A stretch of DNA of 64,000 nt from an uncultured Eubacteriales bacterium (GTDB lineage: Bacteria; Bacillota; Clostridia; Oscillospirales; Oscillospiraceae), in NCBI GenBank assembly GCA_949296115.1, contig CASFNR010000011.1, positions 33,739-97,738 of the forward strand, read 5' to 3'. A program made the translations under genes and the position numbers. Below the pieces are notes generated by a model. It did not search any database. It was not told the origin of the DNA and saw only the letters and a program-made list of their open reading frames with translations. Of this stretch, positions 33,397 through 42,606 are shown in pieces; position 1 is the stretch's first letter, and every line of letters begins with the position of its first letter.

Positions 33397-34611
33397 ATGG
33401 CAGACAAGATTCGAGCGAAGGTAATCACCGGTTCCCTGGGTGCGTCTTTTTCCGACCTCATTGGTGCCGCTCTTTCCTCCCCTGGCCTTGCTGTTTTTAA
33501 TTCTCCCCGTTATGTTATTTTTCCCGGCTTTTGTGACGTGCATGTGCATTTCCGAGAGCCGGGTTTTTCATACAAGGAGACCATAAAAACCGGCAGCAAA
33601 GCCGCTGCCCGGGGTGGATACACCACGGTTTGCACCATGCCGAACCTGAACCCGGTGCCGGACAACGTGGAGCACCTGAATCAGCAGCTGGCATGCATTG
33701 AGCGGGATGCCTGCATTCAGGTCATTCCCTACGGCGCCATCACCCTGGGCGAAAAAGGGGAAACCCTGGCAGACCTGGCGGGAATGGCCCCCTATGTGGC
33801 AGGCTTCTCCGACGACGGCCGGGGGGTCCAGTCGGAGGACCTGATGCGTCAGGCCATGCGCCGGGCAAAAGCTCTGGGAAAGCCCATTGTGGCCCACTGC
33901 GAGGACAACTCCCTGCTCCGGGGCGGCTATATTCACGATGGAGACTATGCCAAAGCCCACGGCCACCGGGGCATCTGCTCCGAGAGCGAATGGGGCCCCA
34001 TTGCCCGGGACCTGAAGCTGGTGAAGGAAACCGGGGTTTCCTATCACGTCTGCCACATTTCCACCAAGGAAAGCGTGGAACTGATCCGTCAGGCCAAGGC
34101 AGAGGGGCTGGATGTAACCTGCGAAACCGGCCCCCACTACCTGGTGATGGACGACAGCATGCTGCAGGAGGATGGGCGCTTCAAAATGAATCCCCCCCTG
34201 CGGAGCCCGGAGGACCGGGAAGCCCTGGTCCAGGGGCTTTTGGACGGCACCATCGATATGATTGCCACCGATCACGCCCCCCACAGTGCCGAGGAAAAAG
34301 CAAAAGGTCTTGAAAAGAGCGCTTTCGGCGTGGTGGGCATTGAGACCGCTTTCCCCATTGTCTACACCTACCTGGTCAAGCCCGGGATTCTCACCCTGGA
34401 TCAGGCGGCGGAGCTGCTGTGCATCAGCCCCAGGAAGCGTTTCAATCTGGATTTGGGGCAGGACTTCTGCGTATGGGATCTGGAAAGCGAAAGCGTCATT
34501 GATCCGAAGGAGTTTCTTTCCCTCGGAAAAGCAACCCCCTTCCAAGGTTGGAAGGTGTTCGGCCGGTGCGCTGCCACCGTCCGCAGCGGGCAGCTGGTCT
34601 ACCAGGCCTGA
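33397..34611 (+). CDS. pyrC: Dihydroorotase
   Basis: A 404-residue class I dihydroorotase, closing carbamoyl-aspartate to dihydroorotate. Metal-binding and active-site blocks are FCDVHVHFREPG, HCEDNSL, YHVCHIST, the NPPLRS loop and ATDHAPHSAEEK. The N-terminus lacks the usual beta-strand domain length and instead has a hydrophobic segment (residues 12-45) encoded by unusually T-rich codons. ATG follows AAAGGAG. First gene of pyrC-carB-pyrK-pyrD-pyrF-pyrE. Confidence 0.93.
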   Translation: MADKIRAKVITGSLGASFSDLIGAALSSPGLAVFNSPRYVIFPGFCDVHVHFREPGFSYKETIKTGSKAAARGGYTTVCTMPNLNPVPDNVEHLNQQLACIERDACIQVIPYGAITLGEKGETLADLAGMAPYVAGFSDDGRGVQSEDLMRQAMRRAKALGKPIVAHCEDNSLLRGGYIHDGDYAKAHGHRGICSESEWGPIARDLKLVKETGVSYHVCHISTKESVELIRQAKAEGLDVTCETGPHYLVMDDSMLQEDGRFKMNPPLRSPEDREALVQGLLDGTIDMIATDHAPHSAEEKAKGLEKSAFGVVGIETAFPIVYTYLVKPGILTLDQAAELLCISPRKRFNLDLGQDFCVWDLESESVIDPKEFLSLGKATPFQGWKVFGRCAATVRSGQLVYQA

Positions 34612-34659
34612 TTTGGTTTCCGAACAGAATGTTTTAAAGATATTAGGAGGACGTCAACT

Positions 34660-37600
34660 ATGGCAAAGAGAACGGACATCAAGAAGATTCTGATCATCGG
34701 CTCCGGCCCCATCGTCATCGGCCAGGCTGCCGAATTTGATTACGCAGGCACCCAAGCCTGCCTGGCTCTGAAGGAAGAGGGTTATGAGGTTGTACTGTGC
34801 AACTCCAACCCCGCCACCATCATGACCGACACCGTCATTGCCGATAAGGTCTACATGGAGCCCCTGACCCTGGAATATATTGCCAAAATCATCCGTTATG
34901 AGCGTCCTGACGCCATCGTCCCCGGCATCGGCGGCCAGACCGGCCTGAATATGGCCATGCAGCTGGAGAAAAAGGGTATTCTGAAGGAGTGCCGGGTGAA
35001 GCTGCTGGGCACCTCCAGCAGTTCCATCGAACGGGCCGAGGACCGGGAACTGTTCAAGGAGCTGTGCCAGTCCATCGGTGAGCCGGTGATCCCCTCCGAA
35101 ATCACCTACTCCATCGAAGAGGCCAAGGAGGCCGCCAAGCACATCGGCTACCCCGTGGTGCTCCGGCCTGCCTTCACCCTGGGCGGCACTGGCGGCGGCT
35201 TCGCCAACAACGAGGAAGAACTGGTGGAAATCGGCCTGAATGCCTTCCGTCTGTCCCCGGTACACCAGGTTCTGATTGAGAAGAGCGTGAAGGGCTACAA
35301 GGAAATTGAGTTCGAAGTCATGCGGGACAGCAACGACCATGCCATCACCATCTGCGGCATGGAGAACATTGACCCCGTGGGCGTCCACACCGGCGACAGC
35401 CTGGTGGTGGCTCCCATCATGACCCTGAGCCCGGAAGATACAAAGATGCTCAATGACTCCGCCATCAAGATCATCCGGGAGCTGAAAATTGAGGGCGGCT
35501 GCAACGTCCAGTTTGCTTTGAATCCCAACTCCTCTGAGTATTTCCTGATCGAGGTCAACCCCCGGGTGTCCCGGTCCTCCGCCCTGGCCTCCAAGGCCTC
35601 CGGCTATCCCATCGCCCGGGTCACCGCCAAAATCGCCGTGGGCATGGCCCTGGAGGACATCAAGATCGCCAACACCAACGCCGCCTTCGAGCCCAGCCTG
35701 GACTATGTGATCGCCAAGCTGCCCCGGTTCCCCTTCGACAAATTCGCCACCGCCCCCAACACCCTGGGCACCCAGATGAAGGCCACCGGCGAGGTCATGG
35801 GCATCGGCTCCAATCTGGAGGAGTGCCTGCTGAAATCCGTCCGCTCCCTGGAAATCGGTGCCTGCCACTTCCACCTGCCCAAGTTCGACCACAAGACCAC
35901 CGAGGAGCTGCTGGACTACATCCGGGAGTTCCGGGACGATAACTTCTTCGCCATTGCCGAGCTGCTGCGCCGGGATGTCAGCGTGGAGGAAATCTTCAAA
36001 ATCACCCAGATTACCGCCTATTTCCTGGAAGCCATCAAGAATATCGTGGCCATGGAGCGCAAGCTGGCCGCTTCCCGGGATCTGGATACCTTCAAGGCTG
36101 CGAAAGTCATGGGCTTCAGCGACAAGTATATCGCCAAGCTGTGGGGCGTCAAGGAAATCGAAGTGTTCAACCTGCGTAAGAAGGAGAACATCTTCCCCAT
36201 CTTCAAAATGGTGGATACCTGCCACACCGGGGCTTATATCCCCTACTTCTATTCCTCCTACACCGGAGAAAATGCCTCCCGGCTGACGAACAAGAAAAAA
36301 ATCGTGGTGCTGGGTGCCGGCCCCATCCGCATCGGCCAGGGCGTGGAATTCGACTACTCCACCGTCCACGCCGTTATGACCATCCGCAACGCCGGCTATG
36401 AGGCCATCATCATCAACAACAACCCCGAGACGGTTTCCACCGACTACACCACCGCCGACAAGCTGTATTTTGAGCCCCTGACCACCGAAGATGTGATGAA
36501 CATCATCGAGTTCGAAAAGCCGGACGGCGTCATCGCTTCCCTGGGCGGTCAGACCGCCATCAACCTGGCCCAGCCTCTGAGCGACCGGGGCGTGAAGATC
36601 ATCGGCACCGACTGCGCTGCCATTGACCGGGCGGAGAACCGGGACGCCTTCGAAAAGCTGCTGCAGGAGCTGAACATTCCCCAACCCAAGGGCAAGGCTG
36701 TGACCAAGATTGCCGACGGTCTGGAAGCCGCCAACGAAATCGGCTACCCCGTACTGGTCCGTCCCAGCTTCGTTCTGGGCGGCCGGGCCATGCAGATTGT
36801 GGGCAACGAGGGCCAGCTGCGGCACTATCTGCGCACTGCCGTTGAAATCGACGAGGACAAGCCGGTTCTGGTGGATAAGTATATCCAGGGCCGGGAGGTG
36901 GAAATCGACGCCATCTGCGACGGGCGGGACGTGTTTGTGCCCGGCATTATGGAACTGGTGGAACGCACCGGTGTTCACTCCGGCGACTCCATCTCCGTCT
37001 ATCCCTCCTTCTCCATCTCCGACAAGGTCAAGGGCATCATTCTCCAGTATGCCAAGAAGCTGGGTCTGGGCATTGGCATCGTGGGTCTGTTCAACATTCA
37101 GTTCATCGTGGACAAGGATGACAATGTGTTCATCATTGAGGTCAACCCCCGCTCTTCCCGGACCGTCCCCTTCCTGAGCAAGGCCACCGGCTACTCCCTG
37201 GCGGACATTGCCACCGAGGTCATTCTGGGCAAATCCCTGAAGGAGCAGGGCTTCTTCGACATCTATCCCGCAGAAAAGAAGCGCTGGTATGTCAAGGCGC
37301 CTGTGTTCTCCTTCAACAAGATTCGGGGTCTGGACGCTTACCTGTCCCCGGAGATGAAGTCCACCGGCGAAGCCATCGGCTATGACCGGACCATGACCCG
37401 GGCCCTGTACAAGGCCCTCCAAGCCTCCGGTATGAAGCTGCAGAACTACGGCACCGTGTTCGCCACCATCGCCGACAAGGACAAGGAAGAGGCGCTGCCC
37501 CTGATCCGCCGGTTCTACAAACTGGGCTTCAACATTGAGGCCACCCTGGGCACCGCCCTGTATCTGAAGCGCAACGGCATCCGCACCCATGCGCTCTCCA

Positions 37601-37836
37601 AGATCAGCGATGGCAGCGATGAGATTCCCAATGCCCTGCGTCAGGGTCACATCGCCTACTTCATCAACACCCGGGACCCCGGCGCCAATGAACGGGACGG
37701 CCTGGAGCTGCGTCAGATCGCCACGGAATACAACGTGACCATGTTCACTGCCCTGGATACCGTCCGGGTGCTGCTGGACGTGCTGGAGGAGACCACCCTG
37801 ACCATCTCCACCATTGACGCCGCGGAAGATGCCTGA
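34660..37836 (+). CDS. carB: Carbamoyl-phosphate synthase large subunit
   Basis: A 1058-residue CarB with the usual duplicated architecture: two ATP-grasp synthetase halves (first from IIGSGPIVIGQAAEFDYAGT, second from VLGAGPIRIGQGVEFDYS at about 548), an oligomerisation domain between, and a C-terminal allosteric MGS-like domain (from about 930). It makes carbamoyl phosphate from bicarbonate, ATP and ammonia channelled from CarA. The small subunit gene carA is not next to it and is absent from the window. Ribosome site AGGAGG. The same DNA has a very long open frame on the other strand, a codon-bias shadow. Confidence 0.95.
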   Translation: MAKRTDIKKILIIGSGPIVIGQAAEFDYAGTQACLALKEEGYEVVLCNSNPATIMTDTVIADKVYMEPLTLEYIAKIIRYERPDAIVPGIGGQTGLNMAMQLEKKGILKECRVKLLGTSSSSIERAEDRELFKELCQSIGEPVIPSEITYSIEEAKEAAKHIGYPVVLRPAFTLGGTGGGFANNEEELVEIGLNAFRLSPVHQVLIEKSVKGYKEIEFEVMRDSNDHAITICGMENIDPVGVHTGDSLVVAPIMTLSPEDTKMLNDSAIKIIRELKIEGGCNVQFALNPNSSEYFLIEVNPRVSRSSALASKASGYPIARVTAKIAVGMALEDIKIANTNAAFEPSLDYVIAKLPRFPFDKFATAPNTLGTQMKATGEVMGIGSNLEECLLKSVRSLEIGACHFHLPKFDHKTTEELLDYIREFRDDNFFAIAELLRRDVSVEEIFKITQITAYFLEAIKNIVAMERKLAASRDLDTFKAAKVMGFSDKYIAKLWGVKEIEVFNLRKKENIFPIFKMVDTCHTGAYIPYFYSSYTGENASRLTNKKKIVVLGAGPIRIGQGVEFDYSTVHAVMTIRNAGYEAIIINNNPETVSTDYTTADKLYFEPLTTEDVMNIIEFEKPDGVIASLGGQTAINLAQPLSDRGVKIIGTDCAAIDRAENRDAFEKLLQELNIPQPKGKAVTKIADGLEAANEIGYPVLVRPSFVLGGRAMQIVGNEGQLRHYLRTAVEIDEDKPVLVDKYIQGREVEIDAICDGRDVFVPGIMELVERTGVHSGDSISVYPSFSISDKVKGIILQYAKKLGLGIGIVGLFNIQFIVDKDDNVFIIEVNPRSSRTVPFLSKATGYSLADIATEVILGKSLKEQGFFDIYPAEKKRWYVKAPVFSFNKIRGLDAYLSPEMKSTGEAIGYDRTMTRALYKALQASGMKLQNYGTVFATIADKDKEEALPLIRRFYKLGFNIEATLGTALYLKRNGIRTHALSKISDGSDEIPNALRQGHIAYFINTRDPGANERDGLELRQIATEYNVTMFTALDTVRVLLDVLEETTLTISTIDAAEDA

Positions 37837-37858
37837 TTCCCCGCAGAGAGGAGACGCA

Positions 37859-38593
37859 ATGAAACAGAGTCTATTCTCCATTGTCAGCAATACGGCGCTG
37901 ACGGATAATGTCTACAAAATGATTCTCTCCGGCGACACCTCCGCCATCACTGCCCCCGGGCAGTTCGTGAACATCCAGCTCTCCGGGAAGTTCCTCCGCC
38001 GCCCCATCTCCGTATGTGACTACGACGGGGAAACCCTGACCATCATCTACAAGGTGGTGGGCAAGGGAACGGAGCAGATGGCCGCCATGCTTCCCGGCGA
38101 AACCCTGGATATTCTCACCGGCCTGGGCAACGGCTACGACCTTGCCCCCGCCGAGGATCATCCGGTGCTTCTGGGCGGCGGCGTTGGTGTCCCTCCCCTG
38201 TACCATCTGGCCAAGCAGCTGCTGGCCCTGGGGAAGGAGGTCACCGTGGTGCTGGGCTTCAACACCGCCTCAGAAATCTTCTATGAGCAGGAATTCCAGG
38301 CCCTGGGCTGCAAGGTTTTTGTCACCACAGTGGACGGGAGCTACGGCAAAAAGGGCTTCGTCACCGATGCCCTGCCGGAACATTACACCTATTTTTACAC
38401 CTGCGGTCCGGAACCCATGCTGAAAGCCGTGTACCGTGCTACCTGTACCTCCGGTCAGATGAGCTTCGAGCAGCGGATGGGCTGCGGGTTCGGCGCCTGC
38501 ATGGGCTGCTCCTGCAAGACCCTCACCGGCAGCAAGCGGATCTGCAAGGAAGGCCCCGTCATGCGGAAGGAGGAAATTTTATGGGAAGCCTGA
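37859..38593 (+). CDS. pyrK: Dihydroorotate dehydrogenase electron-transfer subunit PyrK
   Basis: A 244-residue FAD/2Fe-2S protein passing electrons from dihydroorotate dehydrogenase to NAD. The ferredoxin-reductase fold includes RRPISVCDYDGETLTIIYK (FAD) and LLGGGVGVPPLYHLAKQL (NAD). The cluster cysteines are in RMGCGFGACMGCSCKT and RICKEG. Start 37859 follows GAGAGGAG; it overlaps pyrD by 13 bases, giving the PyrK2-PyrDB2 heterotetramer in matched amounts. Confidence 0.93.
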   Translation: MKQSLFSIVSNTALTDNVYKMILSGDTSAITAPGQFVNIQLSGKFLRRPISVCDYDGETLTIIYKVVGKGTEQMAAMLPGETLDILTGLGNGYDLAPAEDHPVLLGGGVGVPPLYHLAKQLLALGKEVTVVLGFNTASEIFYEQEFQALGCKVFVTTVDGSYGKKGFVTDALPEHYTYFYTCGPEPMLKAVYRATCTSGQMSFEQRMGCGFGACMGCSCKTLTGSKRICKEGPVMRKEEILWEA

Positions 38594-39492
38594 GCGTCAG
38601 CCTGTGCGGCATTGAACTGGACAACCCGGTGATTCCCGCCTCCGGCACCTTCGGCTACGGTTACGAATACGCCGAGCTGTACGACATCAACGAGCTGGGA
38701 ACCTTCTCCTTCAAGGGTACCACCAAGGACCCCCGGTTCGGCAACCCCACGCCTCGGATTGCAGAATGCACCAGCGGCATGATCAACGCCGTGGGACTTC
38801 AGAATCCCGGGGTGGAGAAGGTCATTTCAGAGGAGCTGCCCAAGCTGAAAAAATGCTTTCACAAGCCGGTGATGGCCAATGTCTCGGGCTTCTCCGTGGA
38901 CGACTATGCCTACACCTGCCGCCTTCTGGATCAGCAGGAGCAGGTGGGCTGGCTGGAGGTCAACGTCAGCTGCCCCAATGTCCACGGCGGCGGCATGAGC
39001 TTCGGCACCCAGCCGGAAGCAGCGGCAGCGGTCACCCGGGCCGTGAAGGCCGTGACCACCAAGCCGGTAATCATCAAGCTCAGCCCCAACGTCACGGACA
39101 TTGTGTCCATTGCCAAGGCCTGTGAGGATGCCGGAGCCGACGGCATCAGCCTGATTAACACCATGCTGGGAATGCGCATCGATCTGCGCACCCGCAAGCC
39201 CATCATCGCCAATAAAATGGGCGGCTTTTCCGGCCCGGCCATCTACCCGGTGGCCCTGCGGATGGTCTACCAGGTGGCCAACGCCGTGCAGATTCCCGTG
39301 GTGGGCATGGGCGGCGTTTCCAGCGCCGAGGACGTCATCGAAATGATGCTGGCAGGCGCCACCGCCGTGGAAGTGGGCGCCGCCAACCTGGTCAACCCCT
39401 ACATCTGCCGGGATATTATCCGGGATCTGCCCCGGGTGATGGAAAAATACCGCATTACCGCACTGAAAGATATGATAGGAGGCGCAAATTAA
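38581..39492 (+). CDS. pyrD: Dihydroorotate dehydrogenase, class IB catalytic subunit
   Basis: A 303-residue FMN barrel enzyme oxidising dihydroorotate to orotate. The catalytic cysteine is in [13 protein letters not shown], the FMN contacts in [10 protein letters not shown] and [16 protein letters not shown]. Class IB is assigned from the PyrK partner. Ribosome site AGGAGG within the pyrK end. Confidence 0.93.
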   Translation: MGSLSVSLCGIELDNPVIPASGTFGYGYEYAELYDINELGTFSFKGTTKDPRFGNPTPRIAECTSGMINAVGLQNPGVEKVISEELPKLKKCFHKPVMANVSGFSVDDYAYTCRLLDQQEQVGWLEVNVSCPNVHGGGMSFGTQPEAAAAVTRAVKAVTTKPVIIKLSPNVTDIVSIAKACEDAGADGISLINTMLGMRIDLRTRKPIIANKMGGFSGPAIYPVALRMVYQVANAVQIPVVGMGGVSSAEDVIEMMLAGATAVEVGAANLVNPYICRDIIRDLPRVMEKYRITALKDMIGGAN

Positions 39493-39493
39493 C

Positions 39494-40192
39494 ATGGGTA
39501 AGGACGTCATTATCGCTTGCGACTTTTCTTCCGCTGAAAAAACCTTCGAATTTCTGGACAAATTCACCGACAAGAAGCCCTTTGTGAAAATCGGCATGGA
39601 GCTGTACTACGCCGAGGGTCCCAGCATTGTCCGGGAGATCAAGGCCCGGGGCCACAAAATTTTCCTGGACCTGAAGCTCCACGACATTCCCAACACCGTG
39701 AAGAAGGCCATGGCGGTCCTGTCTAACCTGGACGTGGACATCACCAACCTCCACGCCGCCGGTACCACCGCCATGATGCAGGCCGCTGTGGAAGGCCTGA
39801 CCCGGCCCGACGGCACCCGCCCCCTGTTGATCGCTGTCACTCAGCTGACCTCCACCGACCAGGAATCCATGGAGCGGGACCTGATGATCCACGCCCCCAT
39901 TGACGAGGTGGTCATGCACTACGCCGAAACCGCCAAGAACGCCGGTCTGGACGGCATTGTCTGCTCCCCCCTGGAGGCGGGCAAGGTCCACGACCGGTGC
40001 GGCAAAAACTTCCTCACCGTCACCCCCGGCGTCCGGTTCGCTGACGGAGATGCCGGCGACCAGAAGCGGGTGATGACCCCCGCCGCTGCCAAGGCCATTG
40101 GCTCGGACTACATTGTGGTGGGCCGTCCCATCACCGCCGCCGCCGACCCCGTGGCCGCCTATGAGCGCTGCCTGGCAGAATTCTGCGATTGA
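39494..40192 (+). CDS. pyrF: Orotidine 5'-phosphate decarboxylase
   Basis: A 232-residue type 1 enzyme making UMP from OMP. The catalytic Lys-Asp-Lys-Asp array is in [13 protein letters not shown] with an upstream lysine in [10 protein letters not shown]. The C-terminal [18 protein letters not shown] binds phosphate. Only one base separates it from the pyrD stop, indicating coupling. Confidence 0.93.
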   Translation: MGKDVIIACDFSSAEKTFEFLDKFTDKKPFVKIGMELYYAEGPSIVREIKARGHKIFLDLKLHDIPNTVKKAMAVLSNLDVDITNLHAAGTTAMMQAAVEGLTRPDGTRPLLIAVTQLTSTDQESMERDLMIHAPIDEVVMHYAETAKNAGLDGIVCSPLEAGKVHDRCGKNFLTVTPGVRFADGDAGDQKRVMTPAAAKAIGSDYIVVGRPITAAADPVAAYERCLAEFCD

Positions 40193-40216
40193 TTTTTGGG
40201 CAAAAGGAGAATAACC

Positions 40217-40873
40217 ATGGAAAGCTACAAAAGAGAGTTTATTCAGTTCCTTCAGGGCGCTGGTGTGCTGAAATTCGGCGATTTCACCGCCAAGTCCGGC
40301 CGGAAAATCCCCTACTTCATCAACGCCGGTGACATCAAAACCGGTGCTCAGATCGCCAAACTGGGCGAGTTCTACGCCAAAGCCTATGCCGACAAGCTGG
40401 GCAAGAAGGCCACCGTCCTCTACGGTCCTGCCTACAAGGGCATCTCCATCGCCGTGTCCGCCTCCATTGCCCTGTCCAAGGAAGGGCTGGATGTTCCCTT
40501 CTTCTTCAACCGGAAGGAAGCAAAGGACCACGGTGAGGGCGGCGTGTTTGTTGGCTACGTCCCCAAGGCCGGGGAAGAAGTGGTGATCGTGGAAGATGTG
40601 ATCACCGCCGGCACCGCCATCCGGGAGAGCATGAGCATTCTGTCCAATCTGGAAGGGGTCAAGGTTGCCGCCGCCTTTGTCATGGTGGACCGGAAGGAAA
40701 AGGGCCAGGGCGAAAAGTCCGCCATTGCGGAGGTCCAGGAAGCTTACGGATTCCCGGTTTACTCCGTGGTTGATGTGGACGACATCGTGGAATACCTGGA
40801 AGAGGATCCTGCCAATGCCGAAAATGTGGCCCGGATCCGGGCTTATCTGGCGGTCAACGGTGCCAAAGCCTGA
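40217..40873 (+). CDS. pyrE: Orotate phosphoribosyltransferase
   Basis: A 218-residue enzyme adding ribose-5-phosphate from PRPP to orotate. The PRPP loop is VVIVEDVITAGTAIRES, with FFFNRKEAKDHGEGG as the flexible catalytic loop. Start 40217 (MESYKREF) follows AAAGGAG; an in-frame ATG-like start upstream lacks one. Last gene of the operon, closed by the hairpin 40885-40921. Confidence 0.93.
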   Translation: MESYKREFIQFLQGAGVLKFGDFTAKSGRKIPYFINAGDIKTGAQIAKLGEFYAKAYADKLGKKATVLYGPAYKGISIAVSASIALSKEGLDVPFFFNRKEAKDHGEGGVFVGYVPKAGEEVVIVEDVITAGTAIRESMSILSNLEGVKVAAAFVMVDRKEKGQGEKSAIAEVQEAYGFPVYSVVDVDDIVEYLEEDPANAENVARIRAYLAVNGAKA

Positions 40874-40884
40874 GTGATTCAAAA

Positions 40885-40921
40885 ATGCAGCCCCCACTGG
40901 CGGTGGGGGCTGCATGATTTT
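40885..40921 (+). terminator. Terminator of the pyr operon
   Basis: ATGCAGCCCCCAC and GTGGGGGCTGCAT form a perfect stem of 13 pairs, followed by GATTTT. Confidence 0.85.
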
Positions 40922-40943
40922 ACAAAAGGCATCCCAAAACAGC

Positions 40944-40983
40944 CAAAAGGACCATGCGATGTTTCGCACGGTCCTTTGTTTTT
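40944..40983 (-). terminator. Terminator after the DUF1846 gene
   Basis: AAAGGACC-TGCG and CGCA-GGTCCTTT arms with one mismatch, next to the DUF1846 stop; T-rich flanks on both strands allow bidirectional action. Confidence 0.7.
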
Positions 40984-42448
40984 AGCCTACGAATTGCGGC
41001 TCACAGGTCAGGTTGACGCCCAGGCGCTTAAAGGTGCGCTCATCCACCGGAGAGAGCATCACCGTGGAGTGAACGTCACAGCCCCGGAGCTTGCTCAGCT
41101 GCTGCATGGCGTGCTCCGCCATGGGGTTGGTAGCGGCGCTGATAGACAGGGCAATCAGGGTCTCGTCGGTGTGCAGCCGGGGGTTCCGGTTCCCCAGGTA
41201 ATTCACCTTCAGATGCTGAATGGGGTCCAGCGCCACCGGGGAAATCAGATGCAGGTCGTCGGGCATATGCCCCAATTTCTTCAGGGCGTTCAGCAGCAGG
41301 GCTGAAGAGGCTCCCAGCAGTTCGGAGGTCTTTCCGGTGACAATGGTTCCGTCAGGCAGCTCCATGGCCGCAGCGGCATCCCCCGTCTCCTGGGCACGCT
41401 TCAGGGCAGGGGCGACCACGCTCCGCTCCTCGGGCGAGACCCCGGCCTTTTTCATCAGCATTTCCAGCTTCCGTACCGTCTCCTCGCTGGCCTTGCCCCG
41501 CTTCTGCTCCACCAACCCCGCATAATACCGCCGGATAATCTCCTGGCGGGAGGCATAGCGGGCTGCTTCATCATCCACAATGCAGTTGCCCACCATATTG
41601 ACGCCCATGTCTGTGGGAGACTTATAGGGACAATGACCCAGAATATTCTCGAAGATCGCAACCAGTACCGGGAAGGCTTCCACGTCCCGGTTATAATTCA
41701 CCGTTGTCACCCCATAGGCGTCCAGGTGGAAGGGGTCGATCATGTTCACATCGTTCAGGTCCGCCGTAGCAGCCTCATACGCCAGATTCACCGGATGGCT
41801 GATGGAGAGGTTCCAGATGGGGAACGTCTCAAACTTGGCGTAACCGGCGGTAATTCCCCGCTTGTGCTCATGGTAGAGCTGGCTCAGGCAGGTTGCCAGT
41901 TTGCCGCTGCCCGGACCGGGAGCCGTGACAACCACCAGTTCCCGGCTGGTTTCGATGTAGTCATTTCTCCCAAATCCCTGATCGCTGACAATGTGTGCGG
42001 TGTCAGCAGGGTATCCGGCAATGTCGTAATGATGGTAGACCCGTATACCCATCCCCTCCAGCCGGGACTGGAAAGCCGTCGCAACGGCCTGACCGTGGAA
42101 TCGGGTCAGCACTACGCTGGACACATACAGTCCCAGCTCCCGGAATATATCGATCAAACGGATTACGTCCCGGTCATAGGTGATACCCAGGTCCTCTCTG
42201 ACCTTATTTTTCTCAATATCCCCGGCGTTGATGGCGAGAACCATCTCCACCTGGTCCTTCAGCTGCAGGAGCATCCGCAGCTTGCTGTCCGGCTGGAAGC
42301 CCGGCAGCACCCGGGATGCATGAAAATCATCATATAGTTTTCCACCAAATTCCAGATACAGTTTGCCCCCAAATTGGGCAATCCGGTCCCGGATATGAGC
42401 CGACTGGGTTTGCAGATATTTCTCGTTATCAAATGCCGACTGCATCAT
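40982..42448 (-). CDS. DUF1846 domain-containing protein
   Basis: A 488-residue cytoplasmic protein of the DUF1846 family. It contains VVTAPGPGSGKLATCLSQLY, a nucleotide-binding-type loop, followed by KFETFPIWNLSISHPVNLAYEAATADL and the long C-terminal domain with SPVALDPIQHLKVNYLGNRNP. It is widespread in Firmicutes; the reaction is not known to me. ATG 42448 follows GAGGAG and is one of two adjacent ATG codons. Single gene with a promoter at 42484-42512. Confidence 0.9.
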   Translation of the reverse strand: MMQSAFDNEKYLQTQSAHIRDRIAQFGGKLYLEFGGKLYDDFHASRVLPGFQPDSKLRMLLQLKDQVEMVLAINAGDIEKNKVREDLGITYDRDVIRLIDIFRELGLYVSSVVLTRFHGQAVATAFQSRLEGMGIRVYHHYDIAGYPADTAHIVSDQGFGRNDYIETSRELVVVTAPGPGSGKLATCLSQLYHEHKRGITAGYAKFETFPIWNLSISHPVNLAYEAATADLNDVNMIDPFHLDAYGVTTVNYNRDVEAFPVLVAIFENILGHCPYKSPTDMGVNMVGNCIVDDEAARYASRQEIIRRYYAGLVEQKRGKASEETVRKLEMLMKKAGVSPEERSVVAPALKRAQETGDAAAAMELPDGTIVTGKTSELLGASSALLLNALKKLGHMPDDLHLISPVALDPIQHLKVNYLGNRNPRLHTDETLIALSISAATNPMAEHAMQQLSKLRGCDVHSTVMLSPVDERTFKRLGVNLTCEPQFVG

Positions 42449-42483
42449 GTTACGCTCCTCTTTTCTGAAATTCACTCCCGTTC

Positions 42484-42512
42484 ATTGTACTCGAAACGAA
42501 GGCAAATAGCAA
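42484..42512 (-). promoter_or_regulatory. Promoter of the DUF1846 gene
   Basis: Minus strand TTGCTA (42507-42512), 17-base spacer, TACAAT (42484-42489), 36 bases upstream of the start. Confidence 0.65.
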
Positions 42513-42548
42513 GGAATTTGACGGCAAATTTTTTGCCATACAAAGGAA

Positions 42549-42576
42549 AATCCCGGCAGCGAAAGCTGCCGGGATT
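42549..42576 (-). terminator. Terminator after the NPKTG surface protein
   Basis: AATCCCGGCAGC, four-base loop, GCTGCCGGGATT followed on the minus strand by TTCCTTT. It lies 30 bases after the stop at 42607. Confidence 0.85.
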
Positions 42577-42606
42577 GTTCATCTGTTTCATTGGAACGCT
42601 GATTCC

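Noticed and set aside
34654-37890. 1078-codon open frame antisense to carB
   Set aside because: It is the mirror of a perfectly conserved CarB. GC-rich codon bias removes stops from the opposite frame; the translation is low-complexity Gly/His/Val.
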